Under the pieces are notes generated by a model, which was not told the DNA's origin, searched no databases, and worked only from the letters and a program-made list of their open reading frames with translations. Positions 22,823 through 30,666 of a stretch of DNA of 34,638 nt are shown here, in pieces. The stretch lies in NCBI GenBank assembly GCA_036704125.1, contig DATNQI010000063.1, positions 1-34,638 of the forward strand. The letters run 5' to 3'. Positions within the stretch are counted from its first letter, which is position 1. Each line of letters opens with the position of its first letter. A program made the position numbers and the translations under genes. This DNA is from Pantanalinema sp. Its GTDB lineage: Bacteria; Cyanobacteriota; Sericytochromatia; S15B-MN24; UBA4093.

Positions 22823-24091
22823 ATGGGCAAGGTTGGTTTGGTACTGTGCGGCGGGGTCGCCAAGGGGGCGTACGAGGCGGGCGTCCTCAAGGCCATCGCG
22901 GAGCACCAGATCTATCCCGACGCCATCGTGGGGATCTCGGCGGGGGCCATCAACGGGACCTTCGCCGCCCAGCTCATCGCCGCGGGCCAGTTCACGGGCC
23001 AGGCGGTCGAATCGGAGCTGGTCCACCACTGGCGCGAGACGGTCAACGCGCAGAACCTCTACCAGGGCTTCGGCCGGATGGACGGCGACGAGATGGAGCG
23101 CCGCAACCTGCGCACCCTCTTCAACCGCATCGGGGTCGACCCCCTGCGCCGCCAGTACCGCCCGCGCATCGGCTTCGATTCCCTCTTCGCCTTCGAGCAG
23201 CTGATCCGCGGCGACTTCGCCTCGCTCATCTCCCACCACTTCGTCCGGCAGATCATGGAGGACTACGTGCGCCTCCCGCAGGTCATCAAGCGCCCCGTCA
23301 AGCTGAGCCTGGTCGCCACCGACCTGATGGGCTCCACCTCCTTGAGCGACGCGATGGAACTCGCGGCCCGCTACTCGGTCTACGAGGACTACGTCTGGAG
23401 CAACGAGGCGAGCCACGAGGACTGGGAGGCGAACGTCCAACCTCGCCTGACCCGGATGATCGAGGCGTCGAGCTCTTTTCCCTTCCTCTTCCCCCCGACC
23501 CGCGACGCGCAGAGCGGGGCGATGCTGTTCGACGGCGGCCTGATGGACAACGCCCCCATCGGCCGCGTGATCCGCATGGACCCCGAGATCGACACGGTGC
23601 TCGTGGTCTCGGGAGTGACGGTGGTCGATCGGCCCGAGCACGAGCCCGACACCCTCTACGGGGTGCTGGGCCGGGTCTTCTCGATGCTCGCGGGTCGCTT
23701 CGTCATCCAGAACTACCGGAAGGTCCGCAAGGAGAACGACAAGCTCGAGCGCCTGCACGAGCTGCTCAAGCGCGGCAGGAACGGCAACGTCCTCCAGAAC
23801 GCCTTCAACCAGACCCTCGCCCAGGCCGCGGGTTACAAGAGCCTCGACGACCTTCTGGAGCGCCGGATCGTGCGCTTGATCCCCATCTTCCCCAAGCCCT
23901 CTTTGCCGGGAGACGTCTTCGAGGGCTTCTTCCGGCCCGAGCTCCGCGAGGCCTACATCCAGCAGGGCTATCGCGACGCCAGCGCCGCGCTCGGGCGCGA
24001 GGCCTGGGTCTCCACCGACGCGGGAGTCGCCGACATCCCCGAGGAGGCCCTCATCATGGCCCGCGCGTTCGACCACGCCTTCGATGCCTAG
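22823..24091 (+). CDS. Patatin-like phospholipase
   Basis: A 422-residue patatin-family acyl hydrolase. The start at 22823 has GAGGAG 6 nt upstream; the longer frame to 22652 lacks support. The oxyanion loop is CGGVAKGAYEAGVL (9-22), the nucleophile elbow GISAG with S39 and the second dyad residue D237 in FDGGLMDNAP. There is no signal peptide or clear membrane segment, so it is probably cytoplasmic or peripheral. The fold is longer than RssA-type proteins because of a C-terminal extension of about 150 residues (FFRPELREAYIQQGYRDAS near its end). Only 6 nt separate it from the nurA-like gene, so it is the likely first gene of the NurA-HerA operon. Confidence 0.92.
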   Translation: MGKVGLVLCGGVAKGAYEAGVLKAIAEHQIYPDAIVGISAGAINGTFAAQLIAAGQFTGQAVESELVHHWRETVNAQNLYQGFGRMDGDEMERRNLRTLFNRIGVDPLRRQYRPRIGFDSLFAFEQLIRGDFASLISHHFVRQIMEDYVRLPQVIKRPVKLSLVATDLMGSTSLSDAMELAARYSVYEDYVWSNEASHEDWEANVQPRLTRMIEASSSFPFLFPPTRDAQSGAMLFDGGLMDNAPIGRVIRMDPEIDTVLVVSGVTVVDRPEHEPDTLYGVLGRVFSMLAGRFVIQNYRKVRKENDKLERLHELLKRGRNGNVLQNAFNQTLAQAAGYKSLDDLLERRIVRLIPIFPKPSLPGDVFEGFFRPELREAYIQQGYRDASAALGREAWVSTDAGVADIPEEALIMARAFDHAFDA

Positions 24092-24097
24092 CTAGCG

Positions 24098-25255
24098 ATG
24101 CTCTACCGCGATCGCCTCTCGGCGGCGCTCGAGGCCTGCGCGAGCGCCTTCGACGCCTACGACGCCGCCCTGAGCGGGAGCCTCGACGCGCTGGGGGCAG
24201 CGCTCGACGCGCTCGGCCTCGCGCGCGCCGAGGACGTTCGCGAGGCCCTGGCAGCTTTCGAGGCTCCCGGCGCCGTGCCCACCGCGGAGTGGGACCAGGG
24301 CACGCGCATCCCCTTCGGCCAGGCATGGAGCGATCACGCCGCGGCGCGGGAATGGGCCGCCGCCACGCTCGAGGGCCGGGCGACCTTCGCCGCCGACGGC
24401 AGCCAGATCGAGCCCGACCGGCGCTTCTCGGTGCCGGTGGCCCTGGTCCAGGTGGGCTGGTTCGAGAACCTTCACTCGCGCGAGGCCCCGCACTACCGCA
24501 AGGACGTGGACGTGCGCGTGCTGGGCCCCGACGACCTGCGCGAGGACGAGGTGGGCCCCCCCAAGCGCAAGGTGGACCTCGCGCGCTTCGAGCTCGAGGT
24601 CTCGGCCCTGCGCCGCTACCTGGGGCAGCCGGGGCCCGCGGGGCGCATCGCCTACCTCGACGGCAGCCTGGTGGTCTCCTTTGCCGAGAAGCGCAAGCAG
24701 GACGCCTACGCCCAGCGCTACGTGGAGCTGGTGCGGGGGCTCTTGGCCGACGCCGAGGCCGCCCGGGTGCCGCTGGTCGCCTACGTGGACACCTCGTACG
24801 CCCACGACCTCTCGACCATGCTCGCTTGCTGGGGGGGGCTGTCGACTCACGGAGGGGTGAGCGACGCGGCCCTGCTTTCGGGGCGCCTGGGCTGGGGCGA
24901 TCGCACCCCGGGCGCCGTCTGCGCCCGCGAGGGCATCCTCGACGCCTACGGCGACTGGGCACGCCGCATCGGCTTCTGCTACCTCCAGACCAGCGCGGAC
25001 GCTCCGCCGGCGCGCCTGGAGTACCCGCTCTGGATCCAGGAGCAGGGCCTTCTGGACGAGGTGCTGGACGTGGTGCGGGCCGATGCGATCGCGGGCGGCG
25101 GCTACCCCTACACCATCGCGGCGGCGGACGCGACGGCGGTGATCAGGGCCCCGGACCGCGACGCCTTCTATCGTGCCGTCCAGGAGTTCCTCGCGGCGCG
25201 CGGCGTGTCGCTGCGCTTCTCGAAGAAGGCCCTCTCCAAGCTCCGGCGGCGCTAG
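24098..25255 (+). CDS. nurA: NurA-domain nuclease
   Basis: A 385-residue protein with the NurA nuclease fold (RNase H-like), which in archaea and some bacteria degrades DNA 5' ends together with the HerA translocase during end resection. Conserved acidic segments are visible: FAADGSQIEPD (D100), a helix with E166 (LARFELEVSALRRYL), IAYLDGSLV (D188) and YVDTSYAHDL, with Asp again near the C-terminus (YTIAAADATAVI). There is no ribosome site; the ATG sits 6 nt after the patatin stop, so translation is probably coupled. The HAS-barrel and HerA genes follow on the same strand. Gene identity rests on these motifs and on the HerA neighbour. Confidence 0.85.
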   Translation: MLYRDRLSAALEACASAFDAYDAALSGSLDALGAALDALGLARAEDVREALAAFEAPGAVPTAEWDQGTRIPFGQAWSDHAAAREWAAATLEGRATFAADGSQIEPDRRFSVPVALVQVGWFENLHSREAPHYRKDVDVRVLGPDDLREDEVGPPKRKVDLARFELEVSALRRYLGQPGPAGRIAYLDGSLVVSFAEKRKQDAYAQRYVELVRGLLADAEAARVPLVAYVDTSYAHDLSTMLACWGGLSTHGGVSDAALLSGRLGWGDRTPGAVCAREGILDAYGDWARRIGFCYLQTSADAPPARLEYPLWIQEQGLLDEVLDVVRADAIAGGGYPYTIAAADATAVIRAPDRDAFYRAVQEFLAARGVSLRFSKKALSKLRRR

Positions 25256-25276
25256 CTTGAACTCAATCGGTTGTTC

Positions 25277-25282
25277 TAGAAT
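25277..25282 (+). promoter_or_regulatory. Possible internal -10 box before the HAS-barrel gene
   Basis: TAGAAT in the 57-nt gap after nurA. A TTGAAC lies 14 nt upstream, too close for a standard -35. Could allow HerA expression apart from NurA. Confidence 0.25.
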
Positions 25283-25312
25283 CTCGAGGGAGCCATGACT
25301 GGAGGGATCGCC

Positions 25313-25891
25313 TTGCGCATCGGAAAGATCGTCTCGTCGCGATCGCACCTGGACTACGTCTGCCAGATCTACCACCCGGGCGAGATCCCCGACGTGCCCT
25401 CGCCCGCCTCGTACGCCTTCGGCCGCTTCGTGCGCCTCTCGGGGGATGCGGTCGGCATCGTCTACGACTCGCAGCTCCAGAACCCCGACTTCGGCAACTT
25501 CGGCCCGCGCCTGAGCAACTCGCCCCAGGAGATCCGGGTCTTCACCCCTGACCTCATCGACGAGCAGGCGACGCTCGTGAGCCTCCTGCTGCTCGGGCGC
25601 CTGAGCGGGGCGCACGGCATCCACGAGGTGCCGGGCGAGGTGATCCCGGTCCACTCCGAGGTCGAGACCCTGCCGGACGAGGCCTTCGTGGCCTTCCACC
25701 GGGACGAGGCCGGCCGGATCCAGCTTCGCTACCTTCCTTTGGTGCAGGCCCACGGCGGGCCCGCGAGCCTCAGCCTGCTTCTGGCGGTGCTCGATCGCCT
25801 CAACTCCCTGTGCCCCGAGGATCGCGCGCGGCTCGGCGTCCTGCGCAACGCCCTCAACTGGCAGCGGACCATCCAGGCGGTGAAGGCATGA
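25313..25891 (+). CDS. HAS-barrel-like protein between NurA and HerA
   Basis: A 192-residue protein beginning LRIGKIVSSRSHLDYVCQIY, the strand pattern of the HAS-barrel found at the N-terminus of HerA ATPases. PASYAFGRFVRL then GIVYDSQLQNPDFGNFGPRLS continue the barrel. The C-terminal half is helical (LLLAVLDRLNSLCPEDRARLGVLRNAL). I prefer TTG at 25313, where GGAGGG lies 6 nt upstream; the ATG at 25295 would add 6 residues but its G-rich site is only about 3-4 nt away. Its stop overlaps the herA ATG (ATGA, 25888-25891). It probably acts as an adaptor or regulator of the HerA-NurA complex (inferred from position). Confidence 0.75.
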   Translation: MRIGKIVSSRSHLDYVCQIYHPGEIPDVPSPASYAFGRFVRLSGDAVGIVYDSQLQNPDFGNFGPRLSNSPQEIRVFTPDLIDEQATLVSLLLLGRLSGAHGIHEVPGEVIPVHSEVETLPDEAFVAFHRDEAGRIQLRYLPLVQAHGGPASLSLLLAVLDRLNSLCPEDRARLGVLRNALNWQRTIQAVKA

Positions 25892-27549
25892 GCCAGGACC
25901 TGCTCGTCGGCACCGTCAAGGGCCCGGGCGAGAGCGCCCAGGAGTACCGCTTCATCACCCCGGACAACGCGCGCACCAAGGTGGGCGAGTTCGTCTACTA
26001 CCCGATCCAGGTGGAAGGCGCCGAGCGCCTGATCCTCGGCAAGATCACCGAGAAGGCCATCGTCCGGACCCTGCCCGACGCCTTCCTGGCGGATCCCCAC
26101 ATCCCGCCGTCCGAGGTTGCCGAGCTCATCGGCTTCGACATGGCGACCCCCGAGCTGTACGAGGTGACGGTGGCGATCGCGGGCTACTTCGACCCGCGCT
26201 TCAAGGGCTTCGTCAATCCGCGCGTGATGCCGGATCCGGGCGTGCGCGTCCACCTCGCCGGCAGCGCCCTGCTGACCGAGGTCCTGAGCCCCAAGACCCA
26301 GGGCGCCTTGGGCTCGGCGCACCTCGGCTCGCTCTTGACCCGCGCCCCCGGCGAGGTGCCCGTGGTGCTGGACGTCAAGAACCTGGTCTCGACCCACCTC
26401 GCGATCCTGGCCTCCACGGGCTCGGGCAAGAGCTACACGGCGGGCGTCCTCATCGAGGAGCTGCTGCGCCCCTACAACCGCGCGGCGGTGCTCGTCATCG
26501 ACCCTCACGGGGAGTACCACACCTTTAGGGAGTTCGAGAGCCATCCTGATTTCGAGCAGGGAGGGTACCGCCCCCGGGTCCGGATCATCCCTCACGACCA
26601 GGTGAGGATCCGCTTCTCCAGCCTCACCGAGACCGACGTGCGCTCCTTGCTGCCCATGATGAGCGAGAAGATGAACGCCTTCTTGGGCAAGGCCTTCGAC
26701 CGCGTCCGGGGGCGCAAGGGGGACGGCCACCTGTGGGGGCTCCAGGACCTCTTCAACGCCCTCGACGCCATGCGCAGCGAGGGGGCCGAGGACGACCCTT
26801 CCTCCAACGCGAGTACCATCGAGGGCATTCGCTGGCGCCTCGAGGACCGCTTCGCCCGCTCGCGCATCTTCCACGACCGCGACCACCTGCCCCTGCCCGA
26901 GCTGTTCTCGCCCGGCCAGGTCACCGTCATCCAGCTCAACGAGATCGACCAGGACATGCAGCAGGTGATCGTCTCGACCCTTCTGCGGCGCATCAACCGC
27001 GCGCGGATGGACACCAAGAACGGCAAGGTCCACGACGGCGAGACCTACGTGCCCTACCCGGTCTTCGTGCTGCTGGAGGAGGCGCACCGCTTCGCGCCGG
27101 CGGGCGCCACGGTGGTCAGCACCCCCATTCTCAAGACCATCCTCGCCGAGGGGCGCAAGTTCGGAGTCGGGGTGGGCCTCATCACCCAGCGGCCCGGCAA
27201 GCTGGACAGCGATGTGCTCTCCCAGTGCATGACCCAGTTCATCATGAAGATCGTGAACCCCCTCGACCAGCAGACCATCGCAAGCTCGGTCGAGGGCGCG
27301 GGGCGCGACCTGCTCGACGAGCTGCCGGCGCTGACCAAGGGCCAGGTGGTGGTCGCGGGGGTTGCGATCAACACGCCGGTGCTGTGCCAGGTGCGCGCGC
27401 GCCTGACGAGCCACGGCGGAGAGACCATCGACGCCCCGCAGGAGTGGCTCGACTACTTCGGCGTGGGCCAGGAGGAAGCCCGGGCCCAGGACGCGGCCGT
27501 GCTGCGGCCGCAGGCCAAGGCCGAGCGCTTCCGCGGTTATTCCATCTGA
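25888..27549 (+). CDS. herA: HerA-type DNA translocase ATPase
   Basis: A 553-residue hexameric-type ATPase of the FtsK/HerA superfamily that pumps DNA to feed NurA. The N-terminal HAS-barrel (LLVGTVKGPGESAQEYRF ... VGEFVYYPIQ) is followed by the Walker A motif ASTGSGKSYTAG (K181), VIDPHGEYHTF, Walker B VFVLLEEAHRF (E397/E398) and sensor-type motif GVGLITQRPGKLDSDVLSQC, then IVNPLDQQTI and a final arginine-rich region. Length agrees with archaeal HerA (about 500-600). The ATG overlaps the HAS-barrel gene stop, with no strong ribosome site, so translation is coupled. Role: DNA end processing in recombinational repair; related pairs also serve in phage defence, which is an alternative here. Confidence 0.93.
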   Translation: MSQDLLVGTVKGPGESAQEYRFITPDNARTKVGEFVYYPIQVEGAERLILGKITEKAIVRTLPDAFLADPHIPPSEVAELIGFDMATPELYEVTVAIAGYFDPRFKGFVNPRVMPDPGVRVHLAGSALLTEVLSPKTQGALGSAHLGSLLTRAPGEVPVVLDVKNLVSTHLAILASTGSGKSYTAGVLIEELLRPYNRAAVLVIDPHGEYHTFREFESHPDFEQGGYRPRVRIIPHDQVRIRFSSLTETDVRSLLPMMSEKMNAFLGKAFDRVRGRKGDGHLWGLQDLFNALDAMRSEGAEDDPSSNASTIEGIRWRLEDRFARSRIFHDRDHLPLPELFSPGQVTVIQLNEIDQDMQQVIVSTLLRRINRARMDTKNGKVHDGETYVPYPVFVLLEEAHRFAPAGATVVSTPILKTILAEGRKFGVGVGLITQRPGKLDSDVLSQCMTQFIMKIVNPLDQQTIASSVEGAGRDLLDELPALTKGQVVVAGVAINTPVLCQVRARLTSHGGETIDAPQEWLDYFGVGQEEARAQDAAVLRPQAKAERFRGYSI

Positions 27550-27666
27550 ATCCGGCCGAATGAAGATTTAACGCAAGCAAAACTTCGCTTTGTTCCCGGG
27601 CGGGAAACTCAGCCGGTGCTCGGCGGGATAACGAAGCAGGATCGTTTTTTGCAAGGGAGGGCGCCA

Positions 27667-28140
27667 ATGGGCATCGACGGCATCTCGGGCGGCGGAATGC
27701 AGGGCTTGCAGCGGGCCCAGGGTACGCCGGACCTCAGGCAGCTCCAGGAGACCGGCGCCAAGCTGGATCAGGAGATCAAGCAGCTTGCCGAGCTCATCAA
27801 GAGCGCCATGGCCAGCGGCGCCAACCCCGAGGCCCTGAAGGCGCTCATGGCCCAGCTCGCCCAGCTCCAGCAGGTGGCGGACGCCACCCAGGGCCAGGGC
27901 GGCATCGACGCCCAGGGCGGCGGCCAGCAAGGCGGCGGTGGGGCCGCGCCCCTCGACGTGGCGCGCAAGCTCGACGACCTCAAGAAGCAGCTCGAGGCGA
28001 TCGCCCAGTCCGGCGGGATCGAGGCGGGCGCGATCCAGGCGCAGCAGCAACAGGCCCAGCTTCAGCAGCAGATGCAGCCCGGTGCCATGGAGCGCGACCG
28101 CAACATGGTCCAGACGCCCAACCGGCTCGGCATGTACTGA
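27667..28140 (+). CDS. Gln/Gly-rich coiled-coil protein, unknown
   Basis: A 157-residue protein with a strong AAGGGAGGG site 5 nt before the ATG. Two helical heptad segments (about 30-75, DLRQLQETGAKLDQEIKQL and ALMAQLAQLQQVAD; about 100-125, VARKLDDLKKQLEAIA) are separated by a Gly/Gln-rich linker (GGIDAQGGGQQGGGGAAP). A Gln-rich tail (QAQQQQAQLQQQMQPG) follows. No signal peptide, so it is cytoplasmic unless exported unusually; the N-terminus MGIDGISGGGMQGLQ recalls small secreted or flagellar-type proteins but I assign no family. Followed by a terminator. Confidence 0.65.
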   Translation: MGIDGISGGGMQGLQRAQGTPDLRQLQETGAKLDQEIKQLAELIKSAMASGANPEALKALMAQLAQLQQVADATQGQGGIDAQGGGQQGGGGAAPLDVARKLDDLKKQLEAIAQSGGIEAGAIQAQQQQAQLQQQMQPGAMERDRNMVQTPNRLGMY

Positions 28141-28146
28141 GCCTCC

Positions 28147-28176
28147 CTCGGCGCCCGTGACCCTTGCGGGGCCGAG
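28147..28176 (+). terminator. Terminator after the Gln-rich gene
   Basis: Interrupted stem ctcgg / ccgag with inner cccg / cggg, followed by atttcgttt. It begins 7 nt past the stop. Confidence 0.55.
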
Positions 28177-28257
28177 ATTTCGTTTGAATTGACCTGGCGC
28201 GGCCTGCGGGGCCCGGGCTAGATGGTGGGCGGGACGACCCTCAGGGAGGAACTCGCC

Positions 28258-28737
28258 ATGCCTCGACTGCCTTGCTGGGTGCTGGCTGCGATCGCCTTTG
28301 CCTCGGTGAGCGCCTGCGACAACTGGACGGGCGCCTACGGCCCGCGCAGCGAGCAGAATCCCGTGATCGTCCGTTTCGAGGCGCGCGCCGCCTCGCCCCA
28401 GCAGGATCGAGGCCCCTTCGAGCTGATGGCCCTCGCGAGCGGGGTGGGGACGATGGCCTTCGACTGGCGCACCAGCGCGGGGCTGCTGTCTGTCGCCTCC
28501 CAGAGCGTGCCGGTGGCCTCGGATTCGCTCGCCACCAGCTACAGCGCCTACATGCCGCCGCGCACCCCGGGCACCTACGACGTCACCCTCACCGTCAAGG
28601 ACACGGGGGGCGGCGCCTTCCAGCGCACGGCGCGCTTCCAGGTGGACGAGCGCGGGGCCCGGGTCCTGTCGCCGCAGCCGACGGGCATCCCCTGGCCTCC
28701 CGGGCTCATGGTGCTGCGGCTGGGTGAAAGTTACTAA
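28258..28737 (+). CDS. Small lipoprotein with an Ig/PKD-like beta domain
   Basis: A 159-residue predicted lipoprotein. GGGAGG lies 8 nt before the ATG and a signal peptide leads to lipobox VSAC (C20). The mature part has beta-sandwich character: NPVIVRFEARAAS, MAFDWRTSAGLLS, PGTYDVTLTVKDTGGGAFQRTARFQV. The phrase GTYDVTLTVKD is typical of PKD or related Ig-like domains, which mediate extracellular protein or carbohydrate contacts. One domain only, so it may be a binding subunit. No functional partner is evident nearby. Confidence 0.75.
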   Translation: MPRLPCWVLAAIAFASVSACDNWTGAYGPRSEQNPVIVRFEARAASPQQDRGPFELMALASGVGTMAFDWRTSAGLLSVASQSVPVASDSLATSYSAYMPPRTPGTYDVTLTVKDTGGGAFQRTARFQVDERGARVLSPQPTGIPWPPGLMVLRLGESY

Positions 28738-28776
28738 CGAATGGTTAGTCCCCTAGCCAGACGCGCCGCGATCGAC

Positions 28777-28782
28777 GATAAT
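28777..28782 (+). promoter_or_regulatory. Possible -10 box of the zinc-ribbon membrane protein operon
   Basis: GATAAT, predicted +1 near 28789, leader about 65 nt with a 10-bp palindrome (ctcaattgag) close to the start. No clear -35. Confidence 0.3.
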
Positions 28783-28853
28783 GGAGGCCTTGCGGGTCGC
28801 GCGTCGTGCCGAGTCGCAGCAGTTCTTACGCTCTCAATTGAGGTATTGACGCG

Positions 28854-29168
28854 ATGATGACTTGTCCGAGCTGCGGCTACAAGGAAGACACCAAGTTCTG
28901 CAAGCACTGCGGGGCCCTGATGGTGTCCGAGGCCAAGGCCAGCTACCTTCAGACGCCTCAGTTCACCGGCATCACCATCCCGCCTCCCACCGCGACCGAG
29001 GGCTTCAAGGCCGACGACCTGGATGCCCTGGGCATCGAGGAGCGCGACTTCGGCGACGACGAGCACGGCGAGGGAGGCAAGGACTCCTGGTTCGGCATCG
29101 GCATGGTGCTGGTGCTGGTGGTGATCCTCGTGGCCTGGGGCATCGCGCGCGCCACCGGATCCAACTAG
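28854..29168 (+). CDS. Zinc-ribbon protein with C-terminal membrane helix
   Basis: A 104-residue protein with an N-terminal zinc ribbon (CPSCGYKEDTKFCKHCG, C4/C7/C16/C19), a polar acidic linker (FKADDLDALGIEERDFGDDE) and one C-terminal transmembrane helix (GIGMVLVLVVILVAWGIA, about 82-99). The ribbon therefore faces the cytoplasm at the membrane. Such 'zinc ribbon plus TM' proteins are common and mostly uncharacterised. Two adjacent ATGs occur (28854, 28857); GAGG lies about 10 nt before the first. The next gene starts 9 nt after its stop, so they form an operon and may act together. Confidence 0.75.
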   Translation: MMTCPSCGYKEDTKFCKHCGALMVSEAKASYLQTPQFTGITIPPPTATEGFKADDLDALGIEERDFGDDEHGEGGKDSWFGIGMVLVLVVILVAWGIARATGSN

Positions 29169-29177
29169 GAAGCGCCC

Positions 29178-30617
29178 ATGACCATCGTCGGAAACTGCGC
29201 CCTCAAGCCCTCTCACGTGGACCCGGTCGAGGCCTGCCTGGCCCTCAACCGCATGGCCGAGGGCCAGGCGATCTTCACCTCCACCACCCGCGACCATCAC
29301 CCGGCGAGCAACATCCCCTGGCGCATCTCGCCCGAGCCCTTCTGCATCTCCAAGGAGACCCACCTCTACGTCAAGAGCCTGGGCAACCACCTGCTGCGCT
29401 TCTACCAGGCCGCCAACAAGCTCTACTACGAGAGCATCAAGGACAAGGTCGCGCCCTGGGTGGCGGCCTACCTGGAGCAGGGCAAGCCCGAGCACCTGAT
29501 CGAGTACGCCCGCATGAACCGCCAGAAGAAGCTCCTTCCCGCGATCATCCGGCCGGATCTCATCTTCACCGACGAGGGCCGGGCGATCGCCTGCGAGCTC
29601 GACTCGGTGCCTGGCGGCCAGGGCTTCGTCTCGAGCCTCTCGGCGGCCTACTCCGCGCTCGGGTTCGAGACGGTGGGCGGCGCGGACGGCATGCTCCAGG
29701 GCTTTTCCCGCATGATCCGCGCCCAGGTCCCCGAGGTGGCCGACCCCCTCGTCGCCATCGTCATCTCGCAGGAGTCGAACGACTACTGGAACGAGATGGT
29801 CCACGTCGCCGACGCCCTCAACGCCGCGGGTCTCTTGCGGGTGAGGGTGGTTCGCCCGGAGGGCCTGCGCTACGCCGACGAGGCCTTCTGGCTCGACGCC
29901 GAGCGCCTGGATGTCATCTACCGCTTCTTCGAGCTGTTTGACCTCAAGAACGTGCCCAAGACCGAGCTGATGATGTACGCGGCCAAGAAGCAGCAGGTCG
30001 TCGTCACCCCCCCCTTCAAGACCTTCCTCGAAGAGAAGATGCTCTTCGCCCTGTTCCACCACCCCATGCTCCAGGCCTTCTGGCTGCAGGAGCTGGGAGC
30101 CGAGAGCTTCCATGCCATGGAGCGGCTCATCCCGCGCACCTGGATCGTGGACGCGCGGCCCCTGCCTCCGCACGGGGTGATCCCGGGCCTTGCGATCGAG
30201 GGCCGTTCGGTCAGCGACTTCCGCGACCTGATCCCGACCACCAAGAAGCAGCGGGAGTACGTCCTGAAGCCCTCGGGCTTCTCGGAGCTCGCCTGGGGCA
30301 GCCGGGGCATCACCTTCGGCAGCGACACCCCTTCCGAGGAGTGGGCCACCAAGCTCGAGGCGGCGCTCTCGAGCTTCGCAGAGACCCCCTACCTCCTGCA
30401 GGAGTACCACAAGCCCGCCAAGGTCGAGAGCCGGTACTACGACTTCAACCGCGCCGAGATCCGCAAGTTCGACGGCCGCGTGCGGCTGTGTCCCTACTAC
30501 TTCGTGGACGGGGACCAGGCCCACCTGCACGGGATCCTGGCCACCGTGGCGCCCGCGGACAAGAAGGCCATCCACGGCATGGTGGACTCCACCATGGTCC
30601 CGGTGATGGTCGAGTAG
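29178..30617 (+). CDS. Unknown protein, possibly of the circularly permuted ATP-grasp type
   Basis: A 479-residue soluble protein; AGGAAG lies 5 nt before the ATG. I do not recognise it firmly. Features suggesting a glutathionylspermidine-synthase-like or circularly permuted ATP-grasp fold: RPDLIFTDEGRAIACELDSV (about 125-144; such enzymes have RPD...G...ELN near a metal site), VVTPPFKTFLEEK (about 275-287) and YVLKPSGFSELAWGSRGI (about 360-377), where a K-P-x-G run followed by a Gly-rich loop would bind ATP. The C-terminus (PYLLQEYHKPAKVESRYYDF ... VRLCPYYFVDG) resembles the last ATP-grasp strands, which often end with an acidic or Gln pair. Would be a ligase of unknown substrate. Ends at a strong bidirectional terminator. 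Confidence 0.55.
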   Translation: MTIVGNCALKPSHVDPVEACLALNRMAEGQAIFTSTTRDHHPASNIPWRISPEPFCISKETHLYVKSLGNHLLRFYQAANKLYYESIKDKVAPWVAAYLEQGKPEHLIEYARMNRQKKLLPAIIRPDLIFTDEGRAIACELDSVPGGQGFVSSLSAAYSALGFETVGGADGMLQGFSRMIRAQVPEVADPLVAIVISQESNDYWNEMVHVADALNAAGLLRVRVVRPEGLRYADEAFWLDAERLDVIYRFFELFDLKNVPKTELMMYAAKKQQVVVTPPFKTFLEEKMLFALFHHPMLQAFWLQELGAESFHAMERLIPRTWIVDARPLPPHGVIPGLAIEGRSVSDFRDLIPTTKKQREYVLKPSGFSELAWGSRGITFGSDTPSEEWATKLEAALSSFAETPYLLQEYHKPAKVESRYYDFNRAEIRKFDGRVRLCPYYFVDGDQAHLHGILATVAPADKKAIHGMVDSTMVPVMVE

Positions 30618-30630
30618 GAACCACAGGAAC

Positions 30631-30662
30631 AAGGCCCCGGAACCACTCGGTTCCGGGGCCTT
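30631..30662. terminator. Bidirectional terminator between convergent genes
   Basis: A 14-bp perfect stem (aaggccccggaacc / ggttccggggcctt) with loop actc. T-run follows on the plus strand (tttt at 30661-30664) and the minus strand continues gttcctg. It serves the ATP-grasp-like gene and the nitrilase gene. Confidence 0.9.
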
Positions 30663-30666
30663 TTCG

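Noticed and set aside
24098-27549. HerA-NurA unit as certain phage defence system
   Set aside because: The gene trio resembles the housekeeping resection set of archaea and cyanobacteria; no Sir2 or DUF4297 partner and no defence neighbours, so defence is only an alternative.
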